Shown: piece by piece, positions 9,857 through 21,664 of the stretch
Numbering within the stretch: the first letter of the stretch is position 1
How the letters are laid out: each line of letters opens with the position of its first letter
Source of the DNA: Suillus spraguei
Lineage: Eukaryota > Basidiomycota > Agaricomycetes > Boletales > Suillaceae
NCBI GenBank assembly: GCA_016800925.1
Contig: JABCPU010000148.1
Span: forward strand, 62,001-126,000
Direction: 5' to 3'
Length of the DNA stretch: 64,000 nucleotides
Notes under the pieces: generated by a model
What the model was told of the DNA's origin: nothing
Database searches by the model: none
Seen by the model: the letters and a program-made list of their open reading frames with translations, nothing else
Made by a program: the position numbers and the translations under genes

Positions 9857-12800
9857 TCATAAAAATCCGCTCTCCTGCAGTAGTCGAGCCATCTTCTCAT
9901 CTTCTCTCTCACGGGGTTCGCGTTCCAGACTGAGGTTCCAAAAATAATCGCCTATATCAACTTGCTCGCTGAACTTGGCGAGTGATTCCTCAAGATAAGT
10001 CTGTACGCTCGTAATAGGATTGAAATTATGCGGGAATGTTTGCCAGCGCTGAATATCTTGAATCACCTCCGAAGCTTTCTGCCGTTTTCGAAAGTTCACC
10101 AAGTTACCTGGAAGAGTGTCCTTGCTTCCATCTTGGATGAACGTTAGTGTAGTAAGGAATACCCCTTTACATGTGAATGAATACACTGGCAACAAGTGAT
10201 CAAAGTAGAAAGCTCACCGATGAAAGGTACACAAGGGGGCGAGACCCTTGCGAGTGTCGAGCGATAGTTATTGAAGTTCTTGCCTGAATCGATGGTCAAC
10301 TCGCAAGAGCTAAGTTGAGCCATATGTCGCGCATTCACTTGCTCCCATGAGCGCTTGAGGCGCCTTATGGGGGGCGAGTTCAGTCCAGATACGATAGCAA
10401 CCATGCTCGAGTAATTGTGCATCGTGCGACATCGCTAAGGGAAGTAAACATCGTTGAGAATGAATTCAGTAGTAGACCACTTACATCAGCCACACTTATG
10501 AAATGCTTCAAGATAATCGAACGCTTCTTGGAGTCCTCGTGAATGAGAACTGAGTCGGCTACCCAGTTAGCAATCTGGTAAAGTTATGAGCATATGATGG
10601 CTATCAGAGGGCCGGACTATACCCGATTACTTGTCTGGATTACCCGAGCAATATTATCGTTGTGGTCTGTCTTTTGCTCCCGTGAACGCTGCAGACATTC
10701 CACTGGCCGTATCTTCTGGTATAAGTAACTCTCCATGATCGTCATTTGCCGTGCTAATTCCAACGGGTCTATGTCCAAAAGTTTCAACTTCTTATTGGGC
10801 TTGGGTAAGATCGAGGCAGGTGGACTGCCCATAGTAGGAGTCAATCCTTTCTTGACCTCTCCTCCACGCTGTGATGCCTGAGTCAGATAGCCTGAACTAT
10901 ATCAACGGCGTTGAACTCACTGCACGTTCAACGAGTGAAAGTAGCTGCTTTGCACCCACAAACTTGCTAACATCCTCATTCTGCAGGAATTCTTTCATTC
11001 GATTCAGGATGTACATATCCTCTTTCTCAAGGAAATCTTCATCCGAAACCATGGCCTTAAGAGTATTTAGGACACTGAAAAGCACATTAGGTATAGTGTG
11101 GAAGAATCAACAATGACGCACCGCATCTGGATGACATGTTGCTTGAGCTTTCGCCATTCTTCCGACTCAGTGGGACTCAAGCCCTCCGGAGTTTGGATGC
11201 GGAAGCGGCGGACTAGGTGGTCAAAAAAGTCATCAAGGGTGGTAAATGACTTGTACGTCATCAAAAATGTTTTGATGAACGTAGGGTCTATCGCGTCCCG
11301 ATACTAAGTACCATACCGCAGGCAGATAGGTTATGAAGCACTCGCACCTGAAGGATCATGTGACGTTAGACGTTCGACCAAAGCTGGAACAGTTCCTGCT
11401 CGAACGCTTCCATCTACATCGATGGTCATGTCATTCTTCGTGTAGTCAGGTCGCAGATACCAGGGCTTTGTGCTGATGATGTGCTCAGGAGCATCATCGC
11501 CAAAGATTTTCTTGATCTTCGTTGCTGTTCTCGTGGTTGCGGCTGTACATATCATAAGTCGAAAAAGGAGGGGAATATACGAATGTCGCTTACAGTCATC
11601 GTCAAGCATTGAAGCCGAGTCACTCATTGACAGGACATCCGGTGGTTTATCAACTGTTGAAGGAACCAAGGTGTGTACAGACATAGTGGGGTCGTAGTTC
11701 GAAGCCGCCGACTTAAGTGACCGATCGGTAAGGGTAATGGTGGTGTCAGATAATTGCGATTGACTTCGGAATGTTGGCGCTCGGTCACTGAGACCAACTG
11801 CCGACTTTTTTATTCCAGACGCACCGAAAGCAACTTCGATGTCAACAATGTCCTCGCTCTCCGGATCTGCTGGGTCGAGGACCGACATGGGACGGGCGTC
11901 AAAGTTGCAGTCCATGATGCTTAAACGTGACATGCGCCACTCTATTGCACCTGTGTATTCTCCTTGTGCCATATCTGCTTGATCATGGCCAAGGGAAAGT
12001 AGGGTATCAAGCGTTTGCATGAGGAATTGGAGATTTGACTTGAGGGAGACGGAGATGGCGTCTAGGTACTCGCACTGGAAGTCACGATCTTGTCGCGAGA
12101 CTTTGAAAGTAAGACGACGAACTCGCTGTATCGTGAGAAGGAGTGTAGCTGCGTCATCATATAGAGCCTGTACTACCGCCTCGAGCGTGCGTGCGAGCAA
12201 GCGAGCTTTGTCCACGGTTTGAGTGTACAGAGTAGCACGTTCAGCATCCGCCATATTGGAGTAGAAACCATCGATATCGACGTGACGAGCGATGTGAATA
12301 TTAGCAACGAATAAGAGGAGTGATGAAAGGCCAGAAAGAAGCTCGCGACCTGCAATCCATACTCGTTGCTCTGAAAATATATCAACAGATAGATCACAGC
12401 ATAAATACTAATACACTCACGAGACTCATCGCCGATGGCCTTGAGCGCGGTGTTGAATGTTCCGAACCTCGCCTGAATTGATACCATGTGCGTCTTGAAC
12501 TCAGAGAAAACATCGCCATCTAAGATTCGCTCAGGGGCTTCATCATTATCATCCAGCGGTACCCAGCCAAAACCCCTCCAAGACCCTGCATACCCCGCAC
12601 CAACTAGCCCCAATCCAAGGTATACTGCAGAGAAACAACCCAGAACTCGTTTTGCTCCTATGCCACCAAGTTGTTCGTTTTGATACCGCTGAACTTCAAT
12701 AACGAATGCGACGATGGCACGATCGAGCTCTGCCGCGTCGCTTTCAACACGAGATGCCGTATCATGTGCCGCAGGACCCGAGTCATATTCCATAGCTCGA

Positions 12801-14367
12801 GCAGAAAGAACGAGCTTGGATAACGTGGCAGTTACTTTTCGTTGAGCTGGTTTCAGAAGCGTCTGTGACGCAGTAGTCTCGCGGCGTCCACGAGCACCGC
12901 GTGGTATGAGGTTGCTGGGTATGTGACCAGGAGGTGCGGATATGTAGAGCAGATTACGGACGGTGATGACAACAGCCCTGATGAGGCTGTCAAGGACCTG
13001 TCCGTGTTCTGTTCTCCGAGATACACCGACCAGAGACTGGTTTTTCTGGACAACGGCGGAGATGGCATTATGTGCGACATGAGATAAATCGGAAATAAGG
13101 TCCGGGAGTGGTGGTGCTAATGATTGCTGGAGCGATTGGGCGATTTTCTCAGCTGCGGTCAGTTCAACGGAAGGCTTTTTAAGAGCCAATTGGTCCGCAA
13201 AAGGATCCTGACCACTTTGAGAGCGACCACTAGTTGATGGTGAATCACCGTGGTCTGGAGAGTATAGGCAAGAATCCTCAGAATCACTGGCAAGCTCCGG
13301 CTTGCTGTGACTCCGGTCCTGCCCATATCGGGTTTGGGATGTCATTGAATCAGACCGAAATCGCGCCGAATCCTCACCCGGACTATTAAAGGAATCTGTT
13401 GAGGTAGTAGAGGAACTGGTGAGGGCACGAGTCCTGCCCTTCTGCACAGCAGCCTCTGTTTCTGGGATTGTCCAGCTCACTTGACCAGTGAGCTTATTCC
13501 AGTAATAGTAAGACATGCCATCATCGGCAAGTCGTTTCACCCAAGGCTCAGGCGTCCCGGAGCGCTTCAGAACACCAAAACCTGGAATGGAAGTTTCCGT
13601 CAAAGCGCTGAGTCCTAGTCCTGCGCTTGTGCCTGACCGCGAACTTGGTGGATAAGAAGCCAGTCCAGCAAGTTCACCAGCCGATACATCGTCACCTTCG
13701 ATGGGTAAATCTCGTGAAATCTGGCCTGTCTGAGTGTTAACATAGTAAATCTGGAGAGGAAGAGATTGGCCTGGTGTGTAAGGAATCGCAACAATCAAAA
13801 TGCTCTTCTCACCTGACCATCCTGTGTGACTGAAGGCATCCAAAAATCCGACAAAGTTGCACTATGTTCCGCAGCACTGCGGCGTTCAAGAAGATCGTTG
13901 GATGGAACAGACGGGTCACGTTTATTTCGTGACCATTCGCTGTCTGATAAGTGGGAGTCCTGTGTCCGGGAGTGGAAGTCATTCGAATGAGTATCACGAA
14001 CTACTTCATTTGGTTGCTGGAAAGACCCTTGTTGAGTTGTAGCGTCATTGTTGGAAAGAGCGATCTCTGCCTCTTCATCAGACAATACTACTACATAATT
14101 GGATGGAAACCATCCTCGTTCATCGCCAAGAAGTCCGTCCCACCAGCCTGACTCGAGCTGGGTGAGAACCTCGATAATTTCATTCTTGTGGAAGGAGAGA
14201 GAAGAAGCATCTTGTGTCTGGTAGTCATATAGAGCTCGACAGAAGAATGTGGAGATGTACTCTTCCGAAAGCTGTGAGATCTGCTGTTCCTGTTCGACGG
14301 TAATCGTAGTGGACTGGGAGGGATAACAGTTGACACCATTGTACATGGCGAGGCCGATTGCAGTCAT
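9857..14367 (-). CDS. CDC25-type Ras guanine nucleotide exchange factor with SH3 and WW domains
   Basis: Nine exons (14367-13813, 13750-12421, 12370-11348, 11287-11122, 11074-10921, 10877-10623, 10574-10485, 10434-10218, 10164-9857) join without a frame break to 1,365 residues. An SH3 domain fills residues about 44-98 (ALYDYQTQDASSLSFHKNEI to GWFPSNYVVV). Two WW-like units follow: one built across the first intron (W about 176, then IYYVNTQTGQISRDLP), and a second at 256-285 (PEPWVKRLADDG, YYYWNKLTGQVSWTIP). A long Ser-rich and helical middle leads to the RasGEF N-terminal module (DPTFIKTFLMTYKSFTT) near 970-1080 and the catalytic CDC25 domain near 1100-1350 (IANWVADSVLIHEDSKKR, ADRCRTMHNYSSM, PCVPFIGVFLTTLTFIQDG). 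It should load GTP on Ras upstream of cAMP/PKA or MAPK signalling at membranes. It converges with the amidohydrolase gene, 138 bp apart. Confidence 0.93.
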
Positions 14368-14562
14368 ATAAGAGCTGACGTAGAATAGAGAATCCCAAGT
14401 AGAACGAGTTCTGATGTGATTGGCGGAAGCGGAGAGAACTCAGCTAAGATGAGCTGGTATGCCCTCACAACGAATTATATTACGTAATAACACAGTACGT
14501 TATCACAAACTACGTGGTAAGGAACTCGGGACAGCGCTGATAGGTAGCAAAATCCACCGATC

Positions 14563-17500
14563 TCACCGTTTCAGTGTTCTTTGCTTCTCCGCGAACTGCA
14601 CAATTTTTCGATCCACAAACATACCTTTCCGCGCTCGCACGCTATCCATATAGCCTTTTGCGATATTGTCTCGATCTGCTTTCTCACCCAGGTCTTCCAG
14701 CTCATCTTCAGTCGTTGGTATCCAGAAGGGATCTTGATCAAGTAATTCATATCTTGTGCTCCATTTCAATGACCTGTGAACGCCGAACAGGTGGTATTAC
14801 TCACCCACTGAAAATTAGCTGTGGGCTTGCAGCACCAGATGTCCGTTTGCGTATATCTGTATCACCGTGACAGTGTGAGATACCCATCGCAGCTTGCGAA
14901 TTCAAGCTCACCGTCTGCGAAACCAAAACTCTCCACAACTGGAAGAAGAGCAGATACTGTGAAGAACGTAGTCCCCTCCTTCATTTCTTCAGCTACAATT
15001 CGACCACGTCGCTTCGCAACCACTCCATATACTTTCCCGAGGACATCAGCTGAGGTAAGCTCTAATTAATATAAGCTCTAGAACTGACCAGTAGATCACG
15101 TACTTGATGCTTGAATATCACACGAATATATCGCCAACATAAGCCTAGGGGACCAATCGAGCAGTCCATTTCTGCAGGCATCTCTCACCGCTGATATCAC
15201 CGAGCCCGTCACTTGCGATAACCTATTTTGGACTGTTGAAAATGTTAAAACATCATATCTTGAGGTCAAATTCTTATAGAAAAAACATACCAATCTCCCT
15301 CTGGACACCGTCGGCATCAACGTCAATCGATTCAACAAAATAGGCCATCCCTTCGACAGGCTCAGCACACAACGGTCCTTGGAACATAGCTAGCTGGAAG
15401 CCTGTCTCAACATAGCCCGTGAAATCAACATTATTGTCGGATGTGTTTATGGACTGAGCTGGATGGTTCCGTAAGAGGCGATGCCTCAGCCTGAATACAA
15501 CGTCAGTGATAGCGCAAGGAACCACAAGGTGACGCACGATAATGGTGTGGTATCCTTACGATAATCAATAAGAACACAACTGCCAGCGTGACGGGGACCA
15601 AATGACCAGATTCTGTCACTGATATTCACCCATTCCTCGCCAGCTTCGTTGCACTTCTCTTCTAGTGCGTTCCAAAATTGATCTGCTCTAACACTTGGAG
15701 TATGGAGCACATCGCCTTGAACACGAACCAATTCACTCTCAGAAACAATGTCGATACTACTACCAAAGGTATCTCTGTCTGTGTGACCGTCCTGCTGTAA
15801 TGCTCTGAGAGTCGTTAAATTATGCAGCAAGAATTGCAAGATGACATCGGGGACAGGCGCCGAGCGAATCGAGAAGGTAACCAAGTTCTGCATGCTTGCA
15901 CCCTTGATTGTTCCACGGGCAGCATTTGGCGTCTTCGAGGGTGCCATATCTATCATCAAAAGGTGAGTAGCGAGACGAGACATTGGAGACCACGCATACC
16001 TTGGGCTTTCACAGCTGTTTCGCGGAAAGGAACAATTGGTTTAGATGCCTGAATATCCACACGAGCGAATCTCTCTCGCAAGTCTTTCAGACATCTCTGA
16101 ATATAGTGAATGAAAGTAGATGACGGCGAGCAATTAAATCGTACCTCCAAGTGTAACTCTCCTGCGGTCAGAATCACATGTTCTCCAGTCTGTTGCTGGA
16201 ATGTTTCAACACAGGGGTCAGCTTGAGCGAGAAGCTTCATCCCGGCGACAAGTTTTGGCATATCAGAAGGGATGACAGGTTCAAGCGCAACTCGCACTAT
16301 AGGGGATACCTATGATGAAAATATGATTAGCAACGATATCCAAACACTCGCATAATACTTACCGTGCGAGTAACACCACCAATGTTTATGAGACTATCTT
16401 GCACTTGGACAGGATCCGCGCCCTCTGGAACGCCTATGCTTTGTGGCGCACAAAGTGTGGCATTCCTGTACACCTTGCCTCCCAATCCCTTGATTGCAAA
16501 GGTGTTTCCTGCCCTGACACTATCCACGTGGATAAGCTCCCGGCCCATCATCACGTACAATCCTTCAACCTTGGCCGGGATAAGATGTGCAACATTACGG
16601 GCGTGATTAGGAGGAAAAGAGGCGTCGTACTTTGGGAGCACGCAGTATATGGTGGATCCAGTGCGCATCGTCCCAGAATACAGTCGTGCAAAGCCGAGAA
16701 TAATTTCAGACTCTTCAAAAACATCTGACATTTCTCCTGGAGCTATACTGGGAGGAGATTCTGGGGCTGCATGTGGAGGGTCCGGAGTCTCTGAGACTGA
16801 AGCGCTGGTATCCCGAGCTTCTTTGGCATCCCGAACCCGCTGGCGTAACTCGTCCGCTGTCACAACCCGTTTCTTGTTTTCCGGAAGTTCTTTGGCTGCA
16901 ACAGCAAACATTTTGCTTACATATGCAACTATGGCTGCGTCTGGTGCGGAGTTGGACGTAAAGAGATCCTGCTCTAACTTGTTCTTGGGCTGTATGCTCT
17001 TGTCGAATACATTAGGATAAAGCATTTTTGGAATGCGAATTGCCTGGGCAACAGGAGGGGAAGGAACGACATCAATAGTCGCTTGAATGATGCACGTAGA
17101 CAGTGAAAGCCACTGTGTAAAAATCGTAGATAGTAACTGCCGACTGTCTTTTGACCTTAGATCCCGAGGTAAAATCTTCAGATTAAGAGCTGTTACAATT
17201 TTGGACACCTTCTCTGTGTTCCTAGAGATGTATTAGCATGTCATATGGTATCATATAAAAAGATTATGTTTACGGATTCATCACAACGGCGTCATAGACC
17301 GCCCAGATGTTTTCCAGTACAAATTGGACAAATAATGGCTTCAATGCGCGTCCGCGAAGATGTTTGTGACTGATAACTTTCTTGGTTTTGGGGTCGAGAT
17401 AAAAGTCGCCCCATAAAACGCGCCTTAAATTGGCTTCCTTGAAACCGAGCTTTGCAGAATAAAGCTGGGCGAAGTTCCCAACTCTGAAACCCCAACCGTC

Positions 17501-18340
17501 GATGGCAGACGCAAAGACTACGTTGCCCCGCTCCGGCGCGAAGTAAATATCTTCGTCATCTTTCTCCTTGAAGTCATCTGTGTCATTTTCGGATGCTTCA
17601 GCTTCATCTGCAAGTTGATCCTTCTTTTCAGCGAGTCGTCGATCGCGTTCTTCCCTCCATCGGAGATCGTCCTCCATCAATTCACTGGCGAAAAAACCGC
17701 CCATAACAGCATTCATTTGTTCGATTAGCCGCGAAAGATGCTGGTAAGCCTCTGTGGGTACAAGTTTCAGTTCCGTGACGAGTCTATCCATTTTATTGAT
17801 GACGAGGATCGGGCGGAGGTTATCCTCCCATGCCTGTCTAAGCACAGCAATAGTCTACAACACAACAGGGATTAGATATACTCCAAATCATAAACAGACT
17901 TACCCACCTGCGTGCAGACACCTTCCACAACATCAACGAGGACTAGTGCACCATCACACAACCGAGACGCTGTGGAGACTTCACTCGAGAAATCGACGTG
18001 CCCCGGGGTATCAATCATATTGACGATATATGTCTTTGAGGACCTTTCTGAGCATATATTTATTACTATTCTTTGACATATGCATCATGGTGAGATGGGT
18101 ACCTTTGTCAGGTCGCCCCATAACCTGAAACTTGAGCGATACTGCGCTACTTTCCATCGTGATCCCGCGCTCCTGTTCGTCCTCTCTACTGTCAAGAAAC
18201 CTCAGTTTCCCCGCCATCCGATGAGAAATAATGTTGTTTGCCGCAAGAAGGGCATCCATCAGTGTAGTCTTTCCGTGATCGACATGTCCGAGAGTCGTGA
18301 TTATTCGAATGTTAACTGGGTCTGGAGCCTCCGAGTCCAT
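14563..18340 (-). CDS. EFL1: EFL1/RIA1 ribosome-assembly GTPase
   Basis: A gene of about a dozen exons reading on the minus strand from ATG at 18340. The first exon contains the P-loop [10 protein letters not shown] and switch I region ([11 protein letters not shown]). The second begins after a short intron with [10 protein letters not shown] (G3). NKMDRL (G4) follows. EFL1-specific marks are the long insertion after G4 with the [19 protein letters not shown] helix and an acidic stretch, and the EF-2-like domains after it ([51 protein letters not shown]). The tail ends [10 protein letters not shown], as expected for EFL1 rather than for EF-2, and there is no diphthamide loop typical of EF-2. 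In yeast and animals EFL1 works with SBDS to evict eIF6/Tif6 from cytoplasmic pre-60S subunits. The RasGEF gene starts 195 bp downstream on the same strand. Confidence 0.93.
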
Positions 18341-18581
18341 CGATGTACCTGTTGATTCTATATGTGCGCCTGCGTGAGCAAGAAAGACTTAGAAAGTGGG
18401 TATGAAGCGTGTGTGTGGTCTCTCTAGAATTAATGATCGCTTTGAAATATATATAAATCGGTTGTGACTTGCTATGAGTATACGAAGTTCGGAAGCGAGT
18501 TTGTATCAACCGGATAAGGAAATCGTGGAGCACTTATCAATTGTCTCTAAGCACGTGTGTAGTAGTAACAAGCTGACCTCC

Positions 18582-20124
18582 CTACACTAGCACTCTCTTG
18601 AGGCTCTGCCTAACCGAGTCATCTAAACCCTTCCCGATCAACACCAACTTCCCTGAATCGGGAATACCTGTAACATCCTCTTCTAATAAGGATATGTCAT
18701 ACATGCTCTGCACGCCCTGCAGAACGTACTGCTCCCCAGATTCTAACACGAAAAGACCCTTGCAGCGAAGGACCTTGAGCTCCGATGGTCCAGTCTGGTG
18801 GTCACTATCTGGGATTCGGTTTTCCCACAGGACCGTACGTATCCACTCGTCCAGTTCTTGGAGACGATGGCGGGTTAACGTAGGGAGAGTGACCTGCAGA
18901 CTAGATATGCCACGCAATTCGTAGTGCTTAGCGGAGTCAACGTGTCCCACGTGGTCATGATTGTCATCGTCGCTATGTTGGTGTTGCACAGATCGCAACC
19001 CCTTTGTCCCCCTGCATATGCATTGATGTTCATGATATGCGCTAGATCAATCTGACCGCGAATAGTTCGGTGAATTGGAGCGGAGGGATTGACCCTTTGT
19101 ATGAGTTCTTCAGTCGAGCGCAATTGCTCTTCTGATACTAGATCGACTTTGTTCACCAAAATAACATCGGAGCATGCTATCTGTCTGGAGATGCTGTAAG
19201 CCGCGAACCAGATTCAAGATGTGATTCACAGTTACCTGAGGCTTTCGCCAATGCCGTCAACAGAATGATCTTCTTTCATTGCTAGGGTATGATTCAGCGA
19301 AGGGACTTGCACAAGTCAGAGAAGTGTCGATGTACCTGTTGACCAAAGACAGCGTCGACGACACAGACTACGCCATCCAGGGAAATCTGTCGACCTAAAC
19401 CAGCAGCATACTCCTCATTAAGCCAGAACATGGATGCGATAGGGCCTAGGAGACACAAAAGTTATATGCGAAACATCGAGAACGAGTCAGACTGCCTACC
19501 AGGATCAGCAAGGCCAGTAGTTTCCAGTAGGATATGGTCAAAGGCACCTTTCCTTTGCATAAGTTTCTCAATGGCAGCTACGCCAGCGTCTTTGATAGAA
19601 CAGCACAGACATCCATTTGCCAACTCAAGGAGCTCCTGTGACTTCTCTGCTGTCGGGTCATCTTCCGAAGAGATATTAATGGTTTTAGCTATACTTAATG
19701 TTAGCGAGCGACTTTACATCATTAGGGTAGTAACAGAAACCTTCGATGCTCTTCCGGTGAATGTTAATAGACGTAATTATAAGCAGATTAAATCATTGCT
19801 CACTGAAGTATCGCCAAATTCATTCATGATGACGGCTATTCGATACCCATGACGCTCCGTCAAGATACGCCTAACGAATGATGAAGTAGGTGCACGGTGC
19901 GCGTGGCACTCAGTATTTCGCGTACCTCAGCAGGGTGGATTTCCCCGCCCCAAGAAAGCCACTGATGATTGTGCACGGTACCCGACGAGTTGAGGCAGAA
20001 TCAGGCTTGAGCGCTTTATCTTCATGCTCGATCAATGTCCTTGTAAGCAGGAACGTTAGCGATGCAAGCGAGCGACAAACCAAAACATACCGCAAACATA
20101 CGGTATATCATCATCGAAGTCCAT
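18582..20124 (-). CDS. ZNG1: ZNG1/CobW-family zinc metallochaperone GTPase (one apparent frameshift)
   Basis: COG0523-family GTPase of the ZNG1 (CBWD) type. The start I prefer is ATG at 20124 (MDFDDDIP); splicing at CC|GTATGT then yields IPTLIEHED, which resembles the N-terminal docking motif of vertebrate ZNG1 that binds METAP1. Next come the P-loop [20 protein letters not shown], a 10-bp micro-exon at 19741-19750, the zinc-site NGCLCCS motif, [15 protein letters not shown] (G4) and a His/Asp-rich loop ([14 protein letters not shown]) before the C-terminal CobW domain, which ends near [15 protein letters not shown]1 transfers zinc to methionine aminopeptidase 1 at GTP expense. The frame breaks once at the run of five C (plus strand) at 19008-19012; one extra base there would restore it, and no usable intron covers it. 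I treat this as a sequence error first. It shares a divergent promoter with the STYX homologue. Confidence 0.88.
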
Positions 20125-20383
20125 GACTTTGATCTTGAATGCTATAACTTTGTAACTTGCTCTAAGTGACTGGGTGTGGCTGATTATATATTAGCAAAGT
20201 GAACGACCGTACCGTAGAGATGCGGTGACCTCCTGATCGAGCGGATCAATCAAGGTTGTAGAACGAAGGCGGGAACAGTGCTAATAGAATCATTTGGTGA
20301 CCGCCTTACGGACTGCTTCCGAATCTTACGGAATACTCTTATGCAGCTTTCGTTTTATGGCACACTACTAGTAGTACTCATTC
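20125..20383. promoter_or_regulatory. Divergent promoter of ZNG1 and the STYX homologue
   Basis: 259 bp separate the two start codons. No clear TATA box or known operator is visible. Confidence 0.5.
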
Positions 20384-21495
20384 ATGTCTTTTCCATCCAC
20401 TATGTCAACCCCTTCGGATGGTGTATTTCCGCTGACAGATGAACCCCTCAAAAACCTGATCCAAGGCCCAGGAGATGTAGAATGGAGGTATGCGTCGCAC
20501 ACGTTCTTGTGCTACAGCCATGAATACGCTCCATTTACCAGGTATGAAATGCGTCGAGAATGTCAAGAGATCATTCCTGGCCTTCTGTTAGGCCCTTTCC
20601 AAGCATCAAAGTCACTCGAGGTTCTCAACTCGCTTGGCGTCACTCACATGTGAAGTTCAAACCCTCTTTGGATTGACGGCCAACTGATTAATCGACGCGT
20701 CTCTTACTTTATCCCCTAAAATTCTATACCAAGACTCTGCATACGCGATAAGAAAGAAGCATTCTCCGTGAAACCACGTTTCCCAGACCGTTTTGAGTAC
20801 CTCGTGTTAGACGTAGAGGATAACGAAGACCAAAACGTCATTCGTCTGTTCCCGCAGTGTGTACTTGCTGCACGATATTCTATGGACATGCTAACAGGCA
20901 GCTAGAGCTCATAATTTCATTACCGAATCATTGAATAAAAATGGCACTGTTCTAGTTCACTGCAATGGTGCGCTCTGCGCTCGATTGTTCACAGCACTAA
21001 CTCAGTCCACTTACAACCCAGGCGGAATTTCCCTATCACCTGCCTTCGTTGTCATGTTTGTCATGCGTCGTTGTCAGTTGTCTTGGGAGGATGCTCTTCA
21101 TCTTGTTCAAAATCGTCGCTACTGTATTTCCCCGAACGGTGGCTTCTTGACACAGATTAAGGTAAGTTTTGTTTCCCCGAGTTTGGTCAGCCTGTGGCTC
21201 GATCATTTGTCTTGCTTCACAATCAAGCCTTCTGTGAGGAGTTTAACGTTCTTATGTTATGCCCCAGGAATACGAGTCGATATACAAGGCATCCGTTGCT
21301 GTTGCCGGATTTCCGCAAGGGCAAATGCAAAGAGTTGTCTCCCGGAGGAAGAGAGATGATGACGACGATGAGGAATTCAGGTATGTCTACTTCTGAAAGT
21401 TTTGTGTCCAAGCTTAACGACCCATCAGAGAGGAAGATCGTAAAAGGGTATTAGTCGACGGAGAAGGGGACGACGCAATGGCAACGGATTTATGA
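20384..21495 (+). CDS. STYX-type pseudophosphatase
   Basis: Six exons (20384-20649, 20734-20856, 20906-20967, 21022-21161, 21268-21380, 21429-21495) give 256 residues. The dual-specificity phosphatase fold is recognisable by EIIPGLLLGPFQASKS, CIRDKKEAFSVKPRFP, FEYLVLDVEDNEDQNVIRLFP, LHLVQNRRYCISPNGGFLTQ and EYESIYKASV, in the same order and spacing as vertebrate STYX. The signature loop, built across an intron, reads VHCNGGISLSPAF. An active phosphatase has HCxxxxxR. Here Cys is kept but the Arg position is Leu, so phosphate binding should be lost. Vertebrate STYX instead replaces the Cys with Gly. STYX proteins act as binding competitors, for instance on MAPK and on F-box proteins. A basic-acidic tail (RRKRDDDDEEF) could be a nuclear signal. 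It converges with HUT1. Confidence 0.88.
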
Positions 21496-21664
21496 CCATA
21501 CTTTCTTGGAGTTTCCTTCATTTCCTTTAGTTCAATTCTGTCTAGTCTACCACTACTGTATACTTGCTTTTACCTAGAAGTATTTCTGTGTTCTGTGTTC
21601 TGTACGATGAATGGTATAGGTTCTGTTAGGGTCCGATATGGCCCAGATGTCAATTGGGTATGAT

